The notes under the pieces: model-generated
Seen by the model: only the letters and a program-made list of their open reading frames with translations
What the model was told of the DNA's origin: nothing
Database searches by the model: none
DNA from: M2408 sp040386975
Lineage (GTDB): Bacteria > Bacteroidota > Bacteroidia > Flavobacteriales_D > Crocinitomicaceae
NCBI GenBank assembly: GCA_040386975.1
Contig: JAZKEO010000006.1
Span: forward strand, 186,001 to 250,000
Length of the DNA stretch: 64,000 nt
Direction: 5' to 3'
Shown here: positions 26,998-35,418 of the stretch, one piece after another
Numbering within the stretch: the stretch's first letter is position 1
Layout of the letters: each line of letters starts with the position of its first letter
Made by a program: the position numbers and the translations under genes

Positions 26998-27026
26998 TTT
27001 TGAAAGCAAATTATTGAGTAATTTTG
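26998..27026 (+). promoter_or_regulatory. promoter of tRNA-Arg
   Basis: TTTTG at 26998-27002 and TAATTTTG at 27019-27026 (exact TAnnTTTG match), 12 bases before the mature tRNA 5' end. Confidence 0.55.
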
Positions 27027-27038
27027 AAATTGAATTTT

Positions 27039-27112
27039 GGCCTCGTGGCGCAACTGAATAGCGCATCAGATTTCGGCTCTGAGGGTTGGGGGTTTGAATC
27101 CCTTCGAGGTCA
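27039..27112 (+). tRNA. tRNA-Arg (anticodon TCG)
   Basis: A 74-base cloverleaf: acceptor GGCCTCG pairs with CGAGGTC (27105-27111) with one G-U, discriminator A at 27112, no encoded CCA. D-arm GCGC-AACTGAATA-GCGC; anticodon arm TCAGA-TTTCGGC-TCTGA with anticodon TCG (reads CGA); T-loop TTTGAAT. Its 3' end (27099-27114) is repeated exactly at 28407-28422 and approximately at 30253-30269, marking it as an integration site. Confidence 0.93.
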
Positions 27113-27114
27113 CG
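27099..27114 (+). repeat. attachment-core candidate at tRNA 3' end (att left)
   Basis: TCCCTTCGAGGTCACG, the last 14 bases of tRNA-Arg plus two, is repeated identically at 28407-28422. This arrangement is the usual signature of an element integrated by site-specific recombination at a tRNA gene. Confidence 0.7.
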
Positions 27115-27118
27115 AAAC

Positions 27119-27146
27119 AAAAAAGATCGCTTATGCGGTCTTTTTT
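27119..27146 (+). terminator. terminator of tRNA-Arg transcript
   Basis: AAAAAAGATCGC TTAT GCGGTCTTTTTT: a stem with one wobble pair and a TTAT loop, 6 bases after the tRNA. Confidence 0.8.
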
Positions 27147-27337
27147 GTTTAAAAACTAACAAATAAAGTCTGATCGTGTTCTTTATTTTAAAGAATCACT
27201 TAGAAAAGGGTTAAAATACACATTTTTTGGTTTGAATCCTTATGGCTAGTTTTTCTTTTTACTATTTCTTCTAATTTTACAGAATGTAATCTCCTAAAAA
27301 GTAACTAATTTAGATGATCTAAAAAGAAAAATAATAG

Positions 27338-28268
27338 ATAGAGATATATAAATCAACAGACAATCAAATTGAAATTAATGTGCAATTTGATAATGGTACA
27401 GTTTGGCTTTCTCAAAGTCAAATTACTGAGCTATTTCAACGTGATAGAACTGTCATTACGAAACATATAAATAATATATTTAAGGAGTATGAATTGGAAG
27501 AAAAAAGCAATGTGCAAAAAATGCACATTGCTAATTCCGATAAACCTGTTGTTTTTTTATAATTTAGAAGTAATAATATCTATAGGTTATCGTGTTAAAT
27601 CAAAACAAGGTACTCAATTTCGACAATGGGCAACTCGACGATTAAAAGACTATTTGGTCAAAGGACATTTAATTAATCAAAAGCGATTAGATCAATTACA
27701 GCAGACAATTCAATTGATTAGTAAAAATACGAATGTAGATGATTTACAAATCCAAGAAGCCAAAGGATTATTAGATATAATAAAAAATTACACGCAGAGT
27801 TTTATTTTGTTAAACCAATATGATAGCCATAGTTTAAAACAAATCATCTTACCGACAATATTACTTATGAAATTGAATACACTGAGGCTAATGAAGCAAT
27901 CAAAGAGTTAAAAATTCAACTAATGAAAGCGAATGAGGCAACAGAGTTATTTGGAAATCAAAAAGATAAAAGTTTTTAAGGTATATTAGGCAACATTATT
28001 CAAAGTTTTGATAATCAATTTTTATATCCAAGTGTAGAAGAACAAGCTTCTCATTTGTTGTATTTTATTATAAAAAAATCATCCGTTCAGTGATGGGAAC
28101 AAACGAATTGGTGCTTTTATGTTCGTATGGTTTTTGGAAAAAAATAAACATCGACTCAAAAAAACAGGTGAACTAAAAATCAATGCTAATGCATTAGTTG
28201 CATTAGCATTATTAGTAGCTCAAAGCGATCCAAATGATAAAGAGTTAATGGTACAATTAACCTTATAA
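27338..28268 (+). pseudogene. broken RhuM/Fic-domain protein gene
   Basis: Reading across frames gives a near-complete RhuM-family protein: EIYKSTDNQIEINVQFDNGT, VWLSQSQITELFQRDRTVI, then ISIGYRVKSKQGTQFRQWAT, NYTQSFILLNQYDSHSLK, TYEIEYTEANEAIKELK, and a C-terminal HPFSDGNKRIGAFMFVWF that matches the Fic motif HPFxDGNxR. It is disrupted by a frameshift in a T7 run (27550-27557), a second near 27838, an in-frame TAA in SF-stop-GILGN near 27979, and a third frameshift in an A run near 28076. The original start is also lost: TAA and TAG codons precede the first conserved residue. RhuM proteins are N-terminal DNA-binding-like proteins often found on mobile DNA. It is the cargo of the element inserted at tRNA-Arg. 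Confidence 0.85.
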
Positions 28269-28406
28269 ATAATTAATAATTCAACCTTCTCTTAGCGAAG
28301 CCTGAAAGATTAATCAAATTATTTTAGTGAAACCTGCTTTTATTTTTTAGAGGAAGTTTGTTCGTAAAATCAACTCAATATCTTCATTTAAAAAGTTAGA
28401 TAAATC

Positions 28407-28422
28407 TCCCTTCGAGGTCACG
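28407..28422 (+). repeat. attachment-core candidate (att right)
   Basis: Exact 16-base copy of the tRNA-Arg 3' end at 27099-27114. The minus-strand reading away from this core gives a short coding-like tail VTSKGDLSNFLNEDIELILR, homologous to the tail at the third core (30205-30269). Confidence 0.65.
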
Positions 28423-28477
28423 TACGATACCATCCAGCCTAAAAAAGCAGAACAATAAAATATACAGTATAAAAATA

Positions 28478-28511
28478 AAATTCCGGCTTGATGACCAAGC
28501 CGGAATTTTTT
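28478..28511 (-). terminator. bidirectional intrinsic terminator
   Basis: AAATTCCGGCTTG (28478-28490) and CAAGCCGGAATTT (28496-28508) form a perfect 13-bp stem with a 5-base loop and T/A runs on both sides. It ends the minus-strand ELWxxDGT gene. Confidence 0.85.
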
Positions 28512-28535
28512 ATTCCTGTTTCTGAAAAGCTTAAT

Positions 28536-28722
28536 TTAGTGCTTTACAAACTTGATCGTTTCTGTTCCTTTTTCCGTTTCACAGCTGAGGTAGTACATCC
28601 CGTTTTGCAGTTGGCTGATATCAATTCCGGAGAAATGATCTTTCAGTTCGATGACCCGGTTTCCGCGAATGTCAATGATCTCACTGTGTTTGATAATGGC
28701 ATCGGCAGATAGCGTAAGAAGC
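28536..28722 (-). pseudogene. out-of-frame T9SS sorting domain of the upstream gene
   Basis: In the frame shifted by one base from the 28681-30111 ORF the reading continues LTLSADAIIKHSEIIDIRGN, RVIELKDHFSGIDISQLQNG, MYYLSCETEKGTETIKFVKH and a TAA at 28536-28538. This is a typical T9SS type A domain. The main ORF reaches its first motif (NLIQAYPNPAS) and then shifts at about 28712-28725, consistent with one extra base. Confidence 0.8.
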
Positions 28723-30111
28723 CGGATTAGGATAGGCTTGGATGAGGTTTTTCACAGTATTTTCTTCTAGGCCGACGTTCAGGCCGACAGCCCAAAGTTC
28801 TTCACCATGTACCCCATCATTGGCTTTGAAAAGTAGTTTCCCGCCTATTTCATGCATGTAAACCGGGAATCCGACACTGGCAGATGTTCCGGGAAAAATG
28901 TCATCAAGCATGTATGTGCCTTGTTCAGTCAGGTCCGTAACCCATAATTCGTACCCGGTCTCACTTGTATAGGCGCTGAAATAAAACCGGTTATCGTATT
29001 GTTGAAAATTACGGGGAGCTAATATTGAGTTATTGGGGTTGAGGTCCATAAATAAATTTGTTCCCTGTGTTGTATAATCTGTCACCCATAATTCGCTGCC
29101 ATATGTTCCGTCATTTGCTGTAAAATACATTTTACCACCGTAAAAAAAAACATTAAATAGCGGTGAAGAACCTGAGCTGCCAGGGTTTATGTCCATAAAT
29201 AAATTTGTTCCCTGCTCTGTTCCGTCCGATATATACCATTCTGAACCTGTTTCGGGAACTGAGGCACATATTTGAAGCTGGTTGTTTGCAGCAAAAAAAT
29301 AAGGGTCCGAATTTCCCGTTCCGGGATTGATGTCTTTTACTAAAACTGTTCCCTGATCAGTTCCGTCTGATTTCCAAAGTTCTCTTCCTGCAACAGGTTC
29401 CGTAGCTGAAAAATAAATGTGGCCGTTCAAAAATACCGGATTTTTCGGGTTTGAGTATGCGGTACCTGGATTGATGTCTTTGAGCAGGTGGGTGCCGGTT
29501 AAGGTTCCATCGCTGATCCAAGGCTCTACGCCCTGGCTTGTATAGGCTTTTAGAAAAATCAGCGTATCGTTTAATTTCCACATTTCCTGCAGGCCGTCCG
29601 CATTACCGTTCATAAATTCTTTGAATAAAGCAGTACCGCTGCTTGTGCCGTCCGAAACAAAGAGCTCATTCCCATCATCTGGTGTTTGCATCCTGAAATA
29701 AAGCAACCCGTTCATTTCTAAGAAATAAGGTTGATGGGATGATGCGTTATAATTATCAGTGAAATTTGTTAATGCCTGGGTGCCGGAAGTTGTTCCGTTA
29801 GTTTTATACAATTGAAGATCTTCGTTTGCGTCTCTGCCTATGAAATACAATTCGTTGTTGTAGCTGAAAAAATCGGGCTGGCCAATTCCCATGAGCTGAA
29901 TATTGCTGAACTGAACGGTTCCTTCGGGAGTGCCGTCTGTTTTCCATAAAGCATCAAATGCCCCAAAGATTAATTCTCCGTTATATTCTGTAAATGAACG
30001 GGGAAAAGATTCCAAAGGCCCTTCATTAATGTCTTTGAATAGATACGGCGTTTGTGCAAACGAAGAAAATGATGCGCCTGCCAGAAAGATAAAAATGGAT
30101 AAATATTTCAT
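28681..30111 (-). CDS. ELWxxDGT-repeat surface protein, frameshifted at its sorting domain
   Basis: Signal peptide MKYLSIFIFLAGASFSSFAQ is followed by about nine repeats of the ELWxSDGTxxGTxLxxDINPG type (ELWKSDGTDQGTVLVKDINP, ELWVTDYTTQGTNLFMDLNP), a beta-propeller-like family common in secreted proteins of Bacteroidota. The reading frame breaks just after NLIQAYPNPAS, so as written the product lacks a working T9SS signal. Base composition is richer in G+C than the surroundings (29 of 60 at 28921-28980), suggesting transfer. It lies between two copies of a tRNA-3'-end-like att core. Start ATG 30111. Whether the frameshift is real or a sequencing error cannot be told here. Confidence 0.82.
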   Translation of the reverse strand: MKYLSIFIFLAGASFSSFAQTPYLFKDINEGPLESFPRSFTEYNGELIFGAFDALWKTDGTPEGTVQFSNIQLMGIGQPDFFSYNNELYFIGRDANEDLQLYKTNGTTSGTQALTNFTDNYNASSHQPYFLEMNGLLYFRMQTPDDGNELFVSDGTSSGTALFKEFMNGNADGLQEMWKLNDTLIFLKAYTSQGVEPWISDGTLTGTHLLKDINPGTAYSNPKNPVFLNGHIYFSATEPVAGRELWKSDGTDQGTVLVKDINPGTGNSDPYFFAANNQLQICASVPETGSEWYISDGTEQGTNLFMDINPGSSGSSPLFNVFFYGGKMYFTANDGTYGSELWVTDYTTQGTNLFMDLNPNNSILAPRNFQQYDNRFYFSAYTSETGYELWVTDLTEQGTYMLDDIFPGTSASVGFPVYMHEIGGKLLFKANDGVHGEELWAVGLNVGLEENTVKNLIQAYPNPASYAICRCHYQTQ

Positions 30112-30204
30112 GAGAAGAGTTTTATAGTGGTGTAAAGGTATGAAAAAAACGGTTAATCAGGTAAAGCTTTATTTTACGACTTATAAATTAGGATCGGCTA
30201 CTCA

Positions 30205-30269
30205 AATTGATCCAAGATCTTCTCCAAATCCTCCACCAAAAAGTTCGACATTTCCCCGTTCGGGGTCAC
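30205..30269 (-). other. degenerate att core with coding-like tail
   Basis: TTCGGGGTCAC (30259-30269) matches the tRNA core TTCGAGGTCAC at 10 of 11 positions and is preceded by AAAAAGTTCGACATTTC, similar to AAAAAGTTAGATAAATC before the second core. The minus strand reads VTPNGEMSNFLVEDLEKIL and then DQFE-stop. This matches the tail at 28407 in residues, with many differences at third codon positions. Confidence 0.5.
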
Positions 30270-30279
30270 AAAACCTTTT

Positions 30280-30314
30280 AAAGCCTTACTTTTACTGAAA
30301 GTAAGGCTTTTTTT
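30280..30314 (+). terminator. strong intrinsic terminator next to the degenerate att core
   Basis: AAAGCCTTACTTT (30280-30292) and AAAGTAAGGCTTT (30298-30310), 13-bp perfect stem, 5-base loop, then T7. On the plus strand no gene precedes it; its position just after a tRNA-like 3' end mirrors the real tRNA terminator at 27119, so it may be the terminator of a lost tRNA. Confidence 0.8.
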
Positions 30315-30543
30315 ATGTAAGAAGCTTAACAGCATATTTTTTAATTGAAACATGTAAGCCTTTATTTTTATTAGGAGTTATGACTTTCGTAAAAGTTAGA
30401 TTTTTAAATAAAATGGATTAAGAGTCTTTAACAACATTTCTATAGTTTGTTCTTTATAATTTAGTGAATCTAACATTTCTGAACCTTCGTCAAGGACGAC
30501 ACCTGTTTTTTCGGTTTTTTTGTCCTACATTGTGCTAAAGGAT
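30315..30543. other. gene-free spacer
   Basis: About 230 bases between the terminator and the beta-helix gene stop. I see no ORF, RNA or repeat that I can support. Confidence 0.5.
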
Positions 30544-33500
30544 TTACTCTACTACCAGTCTGAATGAGCATACAGTTGCTTCACGTGCATCATAGACTAC
30601 TAAGATAAAAGTACCTTTTCCAAGTTCACGGCTTTCGATAAAGACCTTTGATTCATTCACGACCGCTTGAAGGTGTATGACTTGACCTAATAAATTATAT
30701 ATTTTGATCTGGAGTTCACCTTGAAATGCATGGCCAAAATCAAGGACAGCAAAGTCTTCGAAAGGATTTGGACTAAGGTTTATTGAATGTTGATTCAAAT
30801 CTTCGATCCCAAGGCATCCATCGACTACTATGCTAACGGAATCTTCTGTACTACACCCGTTTATGTTCGAGTAGGTATAATGGATGAAATGTGTACCCAT
30901 ACCGGCTATAAATGGATCAAATTGATTTCCTGTAAGTCCGGTACCGGAATAAACACCACCATTCGGGCTTGCATTTGGAAGCATCATTAATCCATCGTTC
31001 AAACAAACCGTATCTTGAGCAAAATCATCAATCACAAGGTTTGGGATGGGATGTATGATTAATTCTTGACGGACAATCGAATCACATCCATACATTGTCT
31101 GTAAAGTGTCAAAATAGATCCATGGAGTACTTTGGTATTGGTTAAAAATGAGTGCGCTATCACCAAAACAGAGCTCAACAGTAGTTAAAACATGAACGGG
31201 CAATTCTGCATGATCGTTTACCACGATACTTACAATCGAATCGCAACCGTAAATCGTCTGTAAAGAGTCATAATATGTGCCTGGAGTGCTTTGGTATTGA
31301 TTGAAAATGAGTGCACTATCACTAAAACAGAGCTCAAAAGTTGATAAAAATTGAATGGGTAATTCTGCATGATCGTTTACTACGATACTTACAATCGAAT
31401 CGCAACCGTAAATCGTCTGCAAAGAGTCATAATATGTGCCTGGAGTACTTTGGTATTTGTTGAAAATGAGTGCGCTATCACCAAAACAGAGCTCAAAAGT
31501 TGTTAAAACCTGAATGGGCAGTTCTGCATGATGACTTAACACGATACTGACAATCGAATCGCAACCATTTACTGCTTGTAAACTATCATAATAGATCCCT
31601 TCGTTGCTTTCATACTGATTGAAAACAAAAACGCTGTCTCCTTGACATATTTCTAAAGTTTGAAGGAGATTAATCTGGATTTCTGGGTATTCCAAGATGG
31701 AGGTTGAATCTGAAGCAACACATCCAGCTGAATTACTGACGCTAAGTGTGGCAGTTTGAGTTCCAGAAAAAACTGTAAGTGTATCGGTATCACCGTTTGA
31801 CCAACTATAAGTTAAACCGAAATCTTGATACGATAAAGAGACCGAATCACCAATGCAAAGGTAGATACTATCAATCAAGGAAACTGCAGGACTTTGAACT
31901 ATCACAATTGTAATGGTATCGGTGTCTGATCCAAGGCTGTTCGAAGCGCTAAGTATATAAATACCGCTCGAATCTGGGATGATCTGTGGTGTTGTTGCGC
32001 CCGTATTCCAAAGGTAAGAATAGCCCTTATCAATTGTGCCAAAGGATACACCGGAACAGATTGTGTCATTTACTCCTAAGTTTAGGATGGGTGCAACATA
32101 TTTTTCAATGGCACCAGGATCACCATGAGAACCCCTTGGACTTCCGTATAAATCGTCCACTACACTCCAGTTAGTCACTCCAAGGTTATCAATCAATGGG
32201 TTTGAAGGCCAATAGAGGCTGTCCAAGTGAGATGAAAAAATGGGATTTATTACAAGGGAATTCATGTCTTGGCCAAATAAAGTTTGAATATTTTGGAGTG
32301 GATCTTGTCCGCTATCTGACCAAAACACATTGTGATCGCTTGTTAAACCAGCTGCTGACCAACTATAACAGTAATAGGGATTTACATTCGCATTTTCCTG
32401 ATGAAAAAGGTTGTTGTGTACCTGAATGTTACTTCCCTGATGATGGAAAATTCCCGCCCATTGTTTGGTTTTGACAGTATTATGATAAAATTGAATGTTG
32501 TAGGCATCGTAAAGGGAAATTCCCCAATCCCAAGTATGGCTTGCACCACCAGTTTCCCAGGCCCACACCGTATTGTTCCGGAAATAAGACGGATTTTCGA
32601 AATCACCACAAGTCCAGAAGGCAACTGCTTCCCGAAATTTGTTCTTTTCGATTTCCATCCTCCCACAACCGTTAAATTGACTAAATCCTCCACCAATAGT
32701 GTTGTTTTTCATTTGAATATTGCTGAATAATTTTATGTAAAAGTATCCCAATTGACTATTTGTCAAAACAAAATTACTAGATTCAATGCCAGGAGTAGGA
32801 TTTCCGAATAAAACAATGGATTCTATTGCGTTAAAGCCTCTGATTTTATTCATGATAAAATTGGAATCCACTTGTATTCCATACATCAATTTCCTAGTAT
32901 CACCGCTACAATTACAATAATTTCCATATAGAATAATGCTTTCAAAAGTAATGTCATGAACTCGCAATAAAATTACAAGATCATGAGGAATACCACCTTC
33001 ATTTCGAATAGTAAGGTGTTTAAAAGTAATATACGCTACATTTTCAAGTCGTAAGGTGAATTCTACTCCAGAAGGGTATTCGTCCCAGATTGTAACCAAA
33101 CTACTGTCACCAGATTCTCCCTGAATGGTTAAGGTATTCTCTGCGGAACAACCTGAAATATCTTTTAAATAGAGATAATCATGATAAGATCCATTTCTCA
33201 CATTGATAATCACTGGACCACACAAACCGCCTTTTGAAAGAGCAGTTTCGAGGGCTCGGAATGAAACAAAATCGGGGTTAAGGCCACCTAAGGTATAAGT
33301 GCCTGAAAGTCCCACGTGAAAATCATGAATTGTTATAGAGTCATTGAACGTATATTCATCGATTCCGCCATTTGGAGAAGAACTCACAATTAGTAATTCA
33401 TAAGAAACCGCAGGTTGGCACGAAATTATACCTAAATTGAGTGTATCTGATTCATTCCTTGCCAAACTTCCGGTCCAATTCAAGGTATTTATCAACACAC

Positions 33501-34965
33501 CATTCAAATACAAACTGACATTAGTGCTCGTTAGAACCGTAGACCCAAAATTTGTTAAAACAACAAGAACGCTATCAACACTTCCACAATAGCTTGTATC
33601 AGTTAAGGGTGAAATCATTTTTCTAAGGCTTGCGTCCAAAAGCAATACCGGTGTTTCATCGGCACCAATATCAGGATTTAGCGGATCTCTTGGTTCACCG
33701 TCTATGTCAATCAAAACCGTTGACATTGGACTGCCTTGATCCGAAAGCAATGATTGCGCTACATGAAGATCTGATGTGGATAAAAACGATGGGGACATTG
33801 AGAAATTTGTTGATCCTATGTTTGACAAGGTTGAGCTCCAATCCACTCCATCTGCAGTATAAAAATTATTAAAGTCGATTGAATCACCAGAAATACCAGC
33901 GATCGATGAACTATTTTCAGATACAAAAATGTTATTGAGTATCCGACAACCAGTGCCATGGCTTGTAATCGCCCGACAATTTAATCCCGATCCTCCTCGA
34001 AGACGTACAGTATTGTATGCGATATCAATATTCATCATTCCATTTCCAGTGCCATAGCTACCGATACCATCCACATAACTGTTTCCTTCAAGGAAAACCA
34101 TATTGTTGGCGATTAAACTTCCTGTCAGGGGGTTTGAATCAGTGAGGAATATTCCTTTCGTTGAGCTATTTGGAGACATTGTATTGAATTCAATCAAGTT
34201 AGCGATAATCTTAATCAAGCCGGTCACATCATCCAAATAAATCCCGTAAGGTGAATAATAATCATTACTGCTCAATGTATTGTGTTCAACTGTAATGCTT
34301 CCAATAAATTGGCCATATATACCAACATTTTTAGGATTGTAAAATTCACAATTTCTTACTATCATATGGTTACTACGAGTAAAATAATTGTCTAGAAGGC
34401 TTATGGCCCTGTAACCATTTTCAAATCTACAATGCTCAAATAAAGTACCTATTCCGTATTCGATGCTAACGAGGTTTTCTTCTTCGTTGTCGGCATCATA
34501 GGAACCGTAAAAATTACAATTTTTAAAGGAAATATCATTTGCATCATTCTTCAGAATCGCACACCTGTTATAGGGACCCAAGGCATAAGCCTCGAAGCCA
34601 ATTTTATTGAAAACAAGGTAATCCGCTCCATCGATGATCAAAGGTGTATTGTTTATGCCTCCCGGGTGGTGAAGAATTACCAAACTTGAATCACTGCTCT
34701 CCGATTGAAAAGTAACCGAATTTACAGCAGACATTCCAGCCCAAGTGGTAAAAGTGATCTGTTCTGAGTAAGTTCCGTTCCTGATGTTAAATAAAACTGT
34801 TCCTCCGACACCTTGAGCATGTAAATCAGCAACCGCTGAAGATAGGTTTATGTAGTCAGGTGATGCTCCTCCAATTGTATAGCTTCCCGATAATTGAGCA
34901 TGAGAATCAAAGGTAAAAAAAGCAATATAAAGGAGAAAAAAGTATTTCAATCGGGCAAATTTCAT
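30544..34965 (-). CDS. T9SS type A secreted parallel beta-helix protein with tandem repeats
   Basis: About 1473 residues. ATG 34965 (MKFARLKYFFLLYIAFFTFD) begins a signal peptide; the upstream GTG at 34968 is adjacent and less likely. Two right-handed beta-helix blocks (each opening with SGSYTIGGASPDYINLSSAV or SGTYTLGGLNPDFVSFRALE) flank a CARDB-like module (VVLTNFGSTVLTSTNVSLYL). Then come Ig-like modules, a run of near-identical 53-residue repeats (FELCFGDSALIFN, STPGTYYDSLQT, YGCDSIVSIVV) and a T9SS type A domain (NLSPNPFEDFAVLDF, IKIYNLLGQVIH). It is probably an adhesin or polysaccharide-associated surface protein. G+C is higher than flanking housekeeping DNA (25 of 60 at 31201-31260). 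Confidence 0.87.
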   Translation of the reverse strand: MKFARLKYFFLLYIAFFTFDSHAQLSGSYTIGGASPDYINLSSAVADLHAQGVGGTVLFNIRNGTYSEQITFTTWAGMSAVNSVTFQSESSDSSLVILHHPGGINNTPLIIDGADYLVFNKIGFEAYALGPYNRCAILKNDANDISFKNCNFYGSYDADNEEENLVSIEYGIGTLFEHCRFENGYRAISLLDNYFTRSNHMIVRNCEFYNPKNVGIYGQFIGSITVEHNTLSSNDYYSPYGIYLDDVTGLIKIIANLIEFNTMSPNSSTKGIFLTDSNPLTGSLIANNMVFLEGNSYVDGIGSYGTGNGMMNIDIAYNTVRLRGGSGLNCRAITSHGTGCRILNNIFVSENSSSIAGISGDSIDFNNFYTADGVDWSSTLSNIGSTNFSMSPSFLSTSDLHVAQSLLSDQGSPMSTVLIDIDGEPRDPLNPDIGADETPVLLLDASLRKMISPLTDTSYCGSVDSVLVVLTNFGSTVLTSTNVSLYLNGVLINTLNWTGSLARNESDTLNLGIISCQPAVSYELLIVSSSPNGGIDEYTFNDSITIHDFHVGLSGTYTLGGLNPDFVSFRALETALSKGGLCGPVIINVRNGSYHDYLYLKDISGCSAENTLTIQGESGDSSLVTIWDEYPSGVEFTLRLENVAYITFKHLTIRNEGGIPHDLVILLRVHDITFESIILYGNYCNCSGDTRKLMYGIQVDSNFIMNKIRGFNAIESIVLFGNPTPGIESSNFVLTNSQLGYFYIKLFSNIQMKNNTIGGGFSQFNGCGRMEIEKNKFREAVAFWTCGDFENPSYFRNNTVWAWETGGASHTWDWGISLYDAYNIQFYHNTVKTKQWAGIFHHQGSNIQVHNNLFHQENANVNPYYCYSWSAAGLTSDHNVFWSDSGQDPLQNIQTLFGQDMNSLVINPIFSSHLDSLYWPSNPLIDNLGVTNWSVVDDLYGSPRGSHGDPGAIEKYVAPILNLGVNDTICSGVSFGTIDKGYSYLWNTGATTPQIIPDSSGIYILSASNSLGSDTDTITIVIVQSPAVSLIDSIYLCIGDSVSLSYQDFGLTYSWSNGDTDTLTVFSGTQTATLSVSNSAGCVASDSTSILEYPEIQINLLQTLEICQGDSVFVFNQYESNEGIYYDSLQAVNGCDSIVSIVLSHHAELPIQVLTTFELCFGDSALIFNKYQSTPGTYYDSLQTIYGCDSIVSIVVNDHAELPIQFLSTFELCFSDSALIFNQYQSTPGTYYDSLQTIYGCDSIVSIVVNDHAELPVHVLTTVELCFGDSALIFNQYQSTPWIYFDTLQTMYGCDSIVRQELIIHPIPNLVIDDFAQDTVCLNDGLMMLPNASPNGGVYSGTGLTGNQFDPFIAGMGTHFIHYTYSNINGCSTEDSVSIVVDGCLGIEDLNQHSINLSPNPFEDFAVLDFGHAFQGELQIKIYNLLGQVIHLQAVVNESKVFIESRELGKGTFILVVYDAREATVCSFRLVVE
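31054..31690 (-). repeat. 159-bp in-frame tandem repeats (about four units)
   Basis: Units start near 31054, 31213, 31372 and 31531. The middle two are almost identical: GATCGTTTAC appears at 31212 and again exactly 159 bases on at 31371, with only scattered substitutions. Each encodes 53 residues. The outer units are more diverged. No spacer separates them. Confidence 0.85.
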
Positions 34966-35138
34966 CACTAATAAATTAATACATTAAACTACTACGATTT
35001 GCTATGTCTTAAACGTCGTTTGAATCATGCTGATGTTTTAGTCTTCATTCGTGTGAATTCAATTTTATCACTTAAACATGAATGGCATATCGAAAAAAAC
35101 TTAGCTAAGGTATAAAAAAAATACCGTATTGTCAAAAA

Positions 35139-35163
35139 TCCAGCACATCGTGTTGGACTTTTT
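35139..35163 (+). terminator. intrinsic terminator in island boundary
   Basis: TCCAGCAC ATC GTGTTGGA, 8-bp stem with one G-U, preceded by A5 and followed by C and T5. Works in both directions on paper. Confidence 0.65.
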
Positions 35164-35187
35164 GTTTTTATTTTTCTCTTTTTTATT

Positions 35188-35240
35188 AAATACCTTCTTC
35201 ACAAAAGTCTTAAAACCTTAGTTAAAAAGACTAGGTATTT
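35188..35240 (+). promoter_or_regulatory. nested inverted repeats upstream of globin-like kinase gene
   Basis: AAATACCT (35188-35195) pairs with AGGTATTT (35233-35240), and AGTCTT (35206-35211) pairs with AAGACT (35227-35232), directly adjacent on the 3' side. The structure lies about 180 bases before the kinase ATG and could be an operator or an RNA element. Confidence 0.35.
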
Positions 35241-35418
35241 ATACGTGTTTGCACCAAAAAACATTGAGAATAATTTGTTTGTTACATCTATTTTTCTTAG
35301 ATTTGGAAAACAAGATTGTTTTTTTAAGATTATTGGTTCAAAAATCGGAATGGAAGAATTAATTTTTTCATTCACCAAACAAAGGTAGTAAGATAACTTC
35401 ATTTAATAAGCTTATAAA

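Larger units (their letters stand above)
34966..35418. other. gene-poor boundary between island and signalling cluster
   Basis: About 450 bases with no convincing complete gene. A plus-strand open frame 34987-35115 (NYYDLLCLKRRLNHADVLVF onward, ending HIEKNLAKV) lacks an ATG at its head and is followed by a terminator, so it may be the 3' end of a truncated gene. 35188-35240 holds nested inverted repeats. Confidence 0.4.

Noticed and set aside
26977..27162. 61-codon minus-strand frame over the tRNA
   Set aside because: It is the antisense of tRNA-Arg; the reading GIQTPNPQSRNLMRYSVAPR is a known artefact of tRNA genes.
28712..28725. Programmed frameshift in the ELWxxDGT gene
   Set aside because: No slippery heptamer or downstream pseudoknot is visible; an indel or sequencing error is simpler.
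31054..31690. CRISPR-like array
   Set aside because: The 159-bp units are contiguous and in frame, without spacers; they are protein repeats. No CRISPR array or cas gene is visible anywhere in the window.
35199..35402. 67-codon minus-strand frame
   Set aside because: AT-rich spacer frame without hydrophobic, domain or start-site support; overlaps the inverted repeats.
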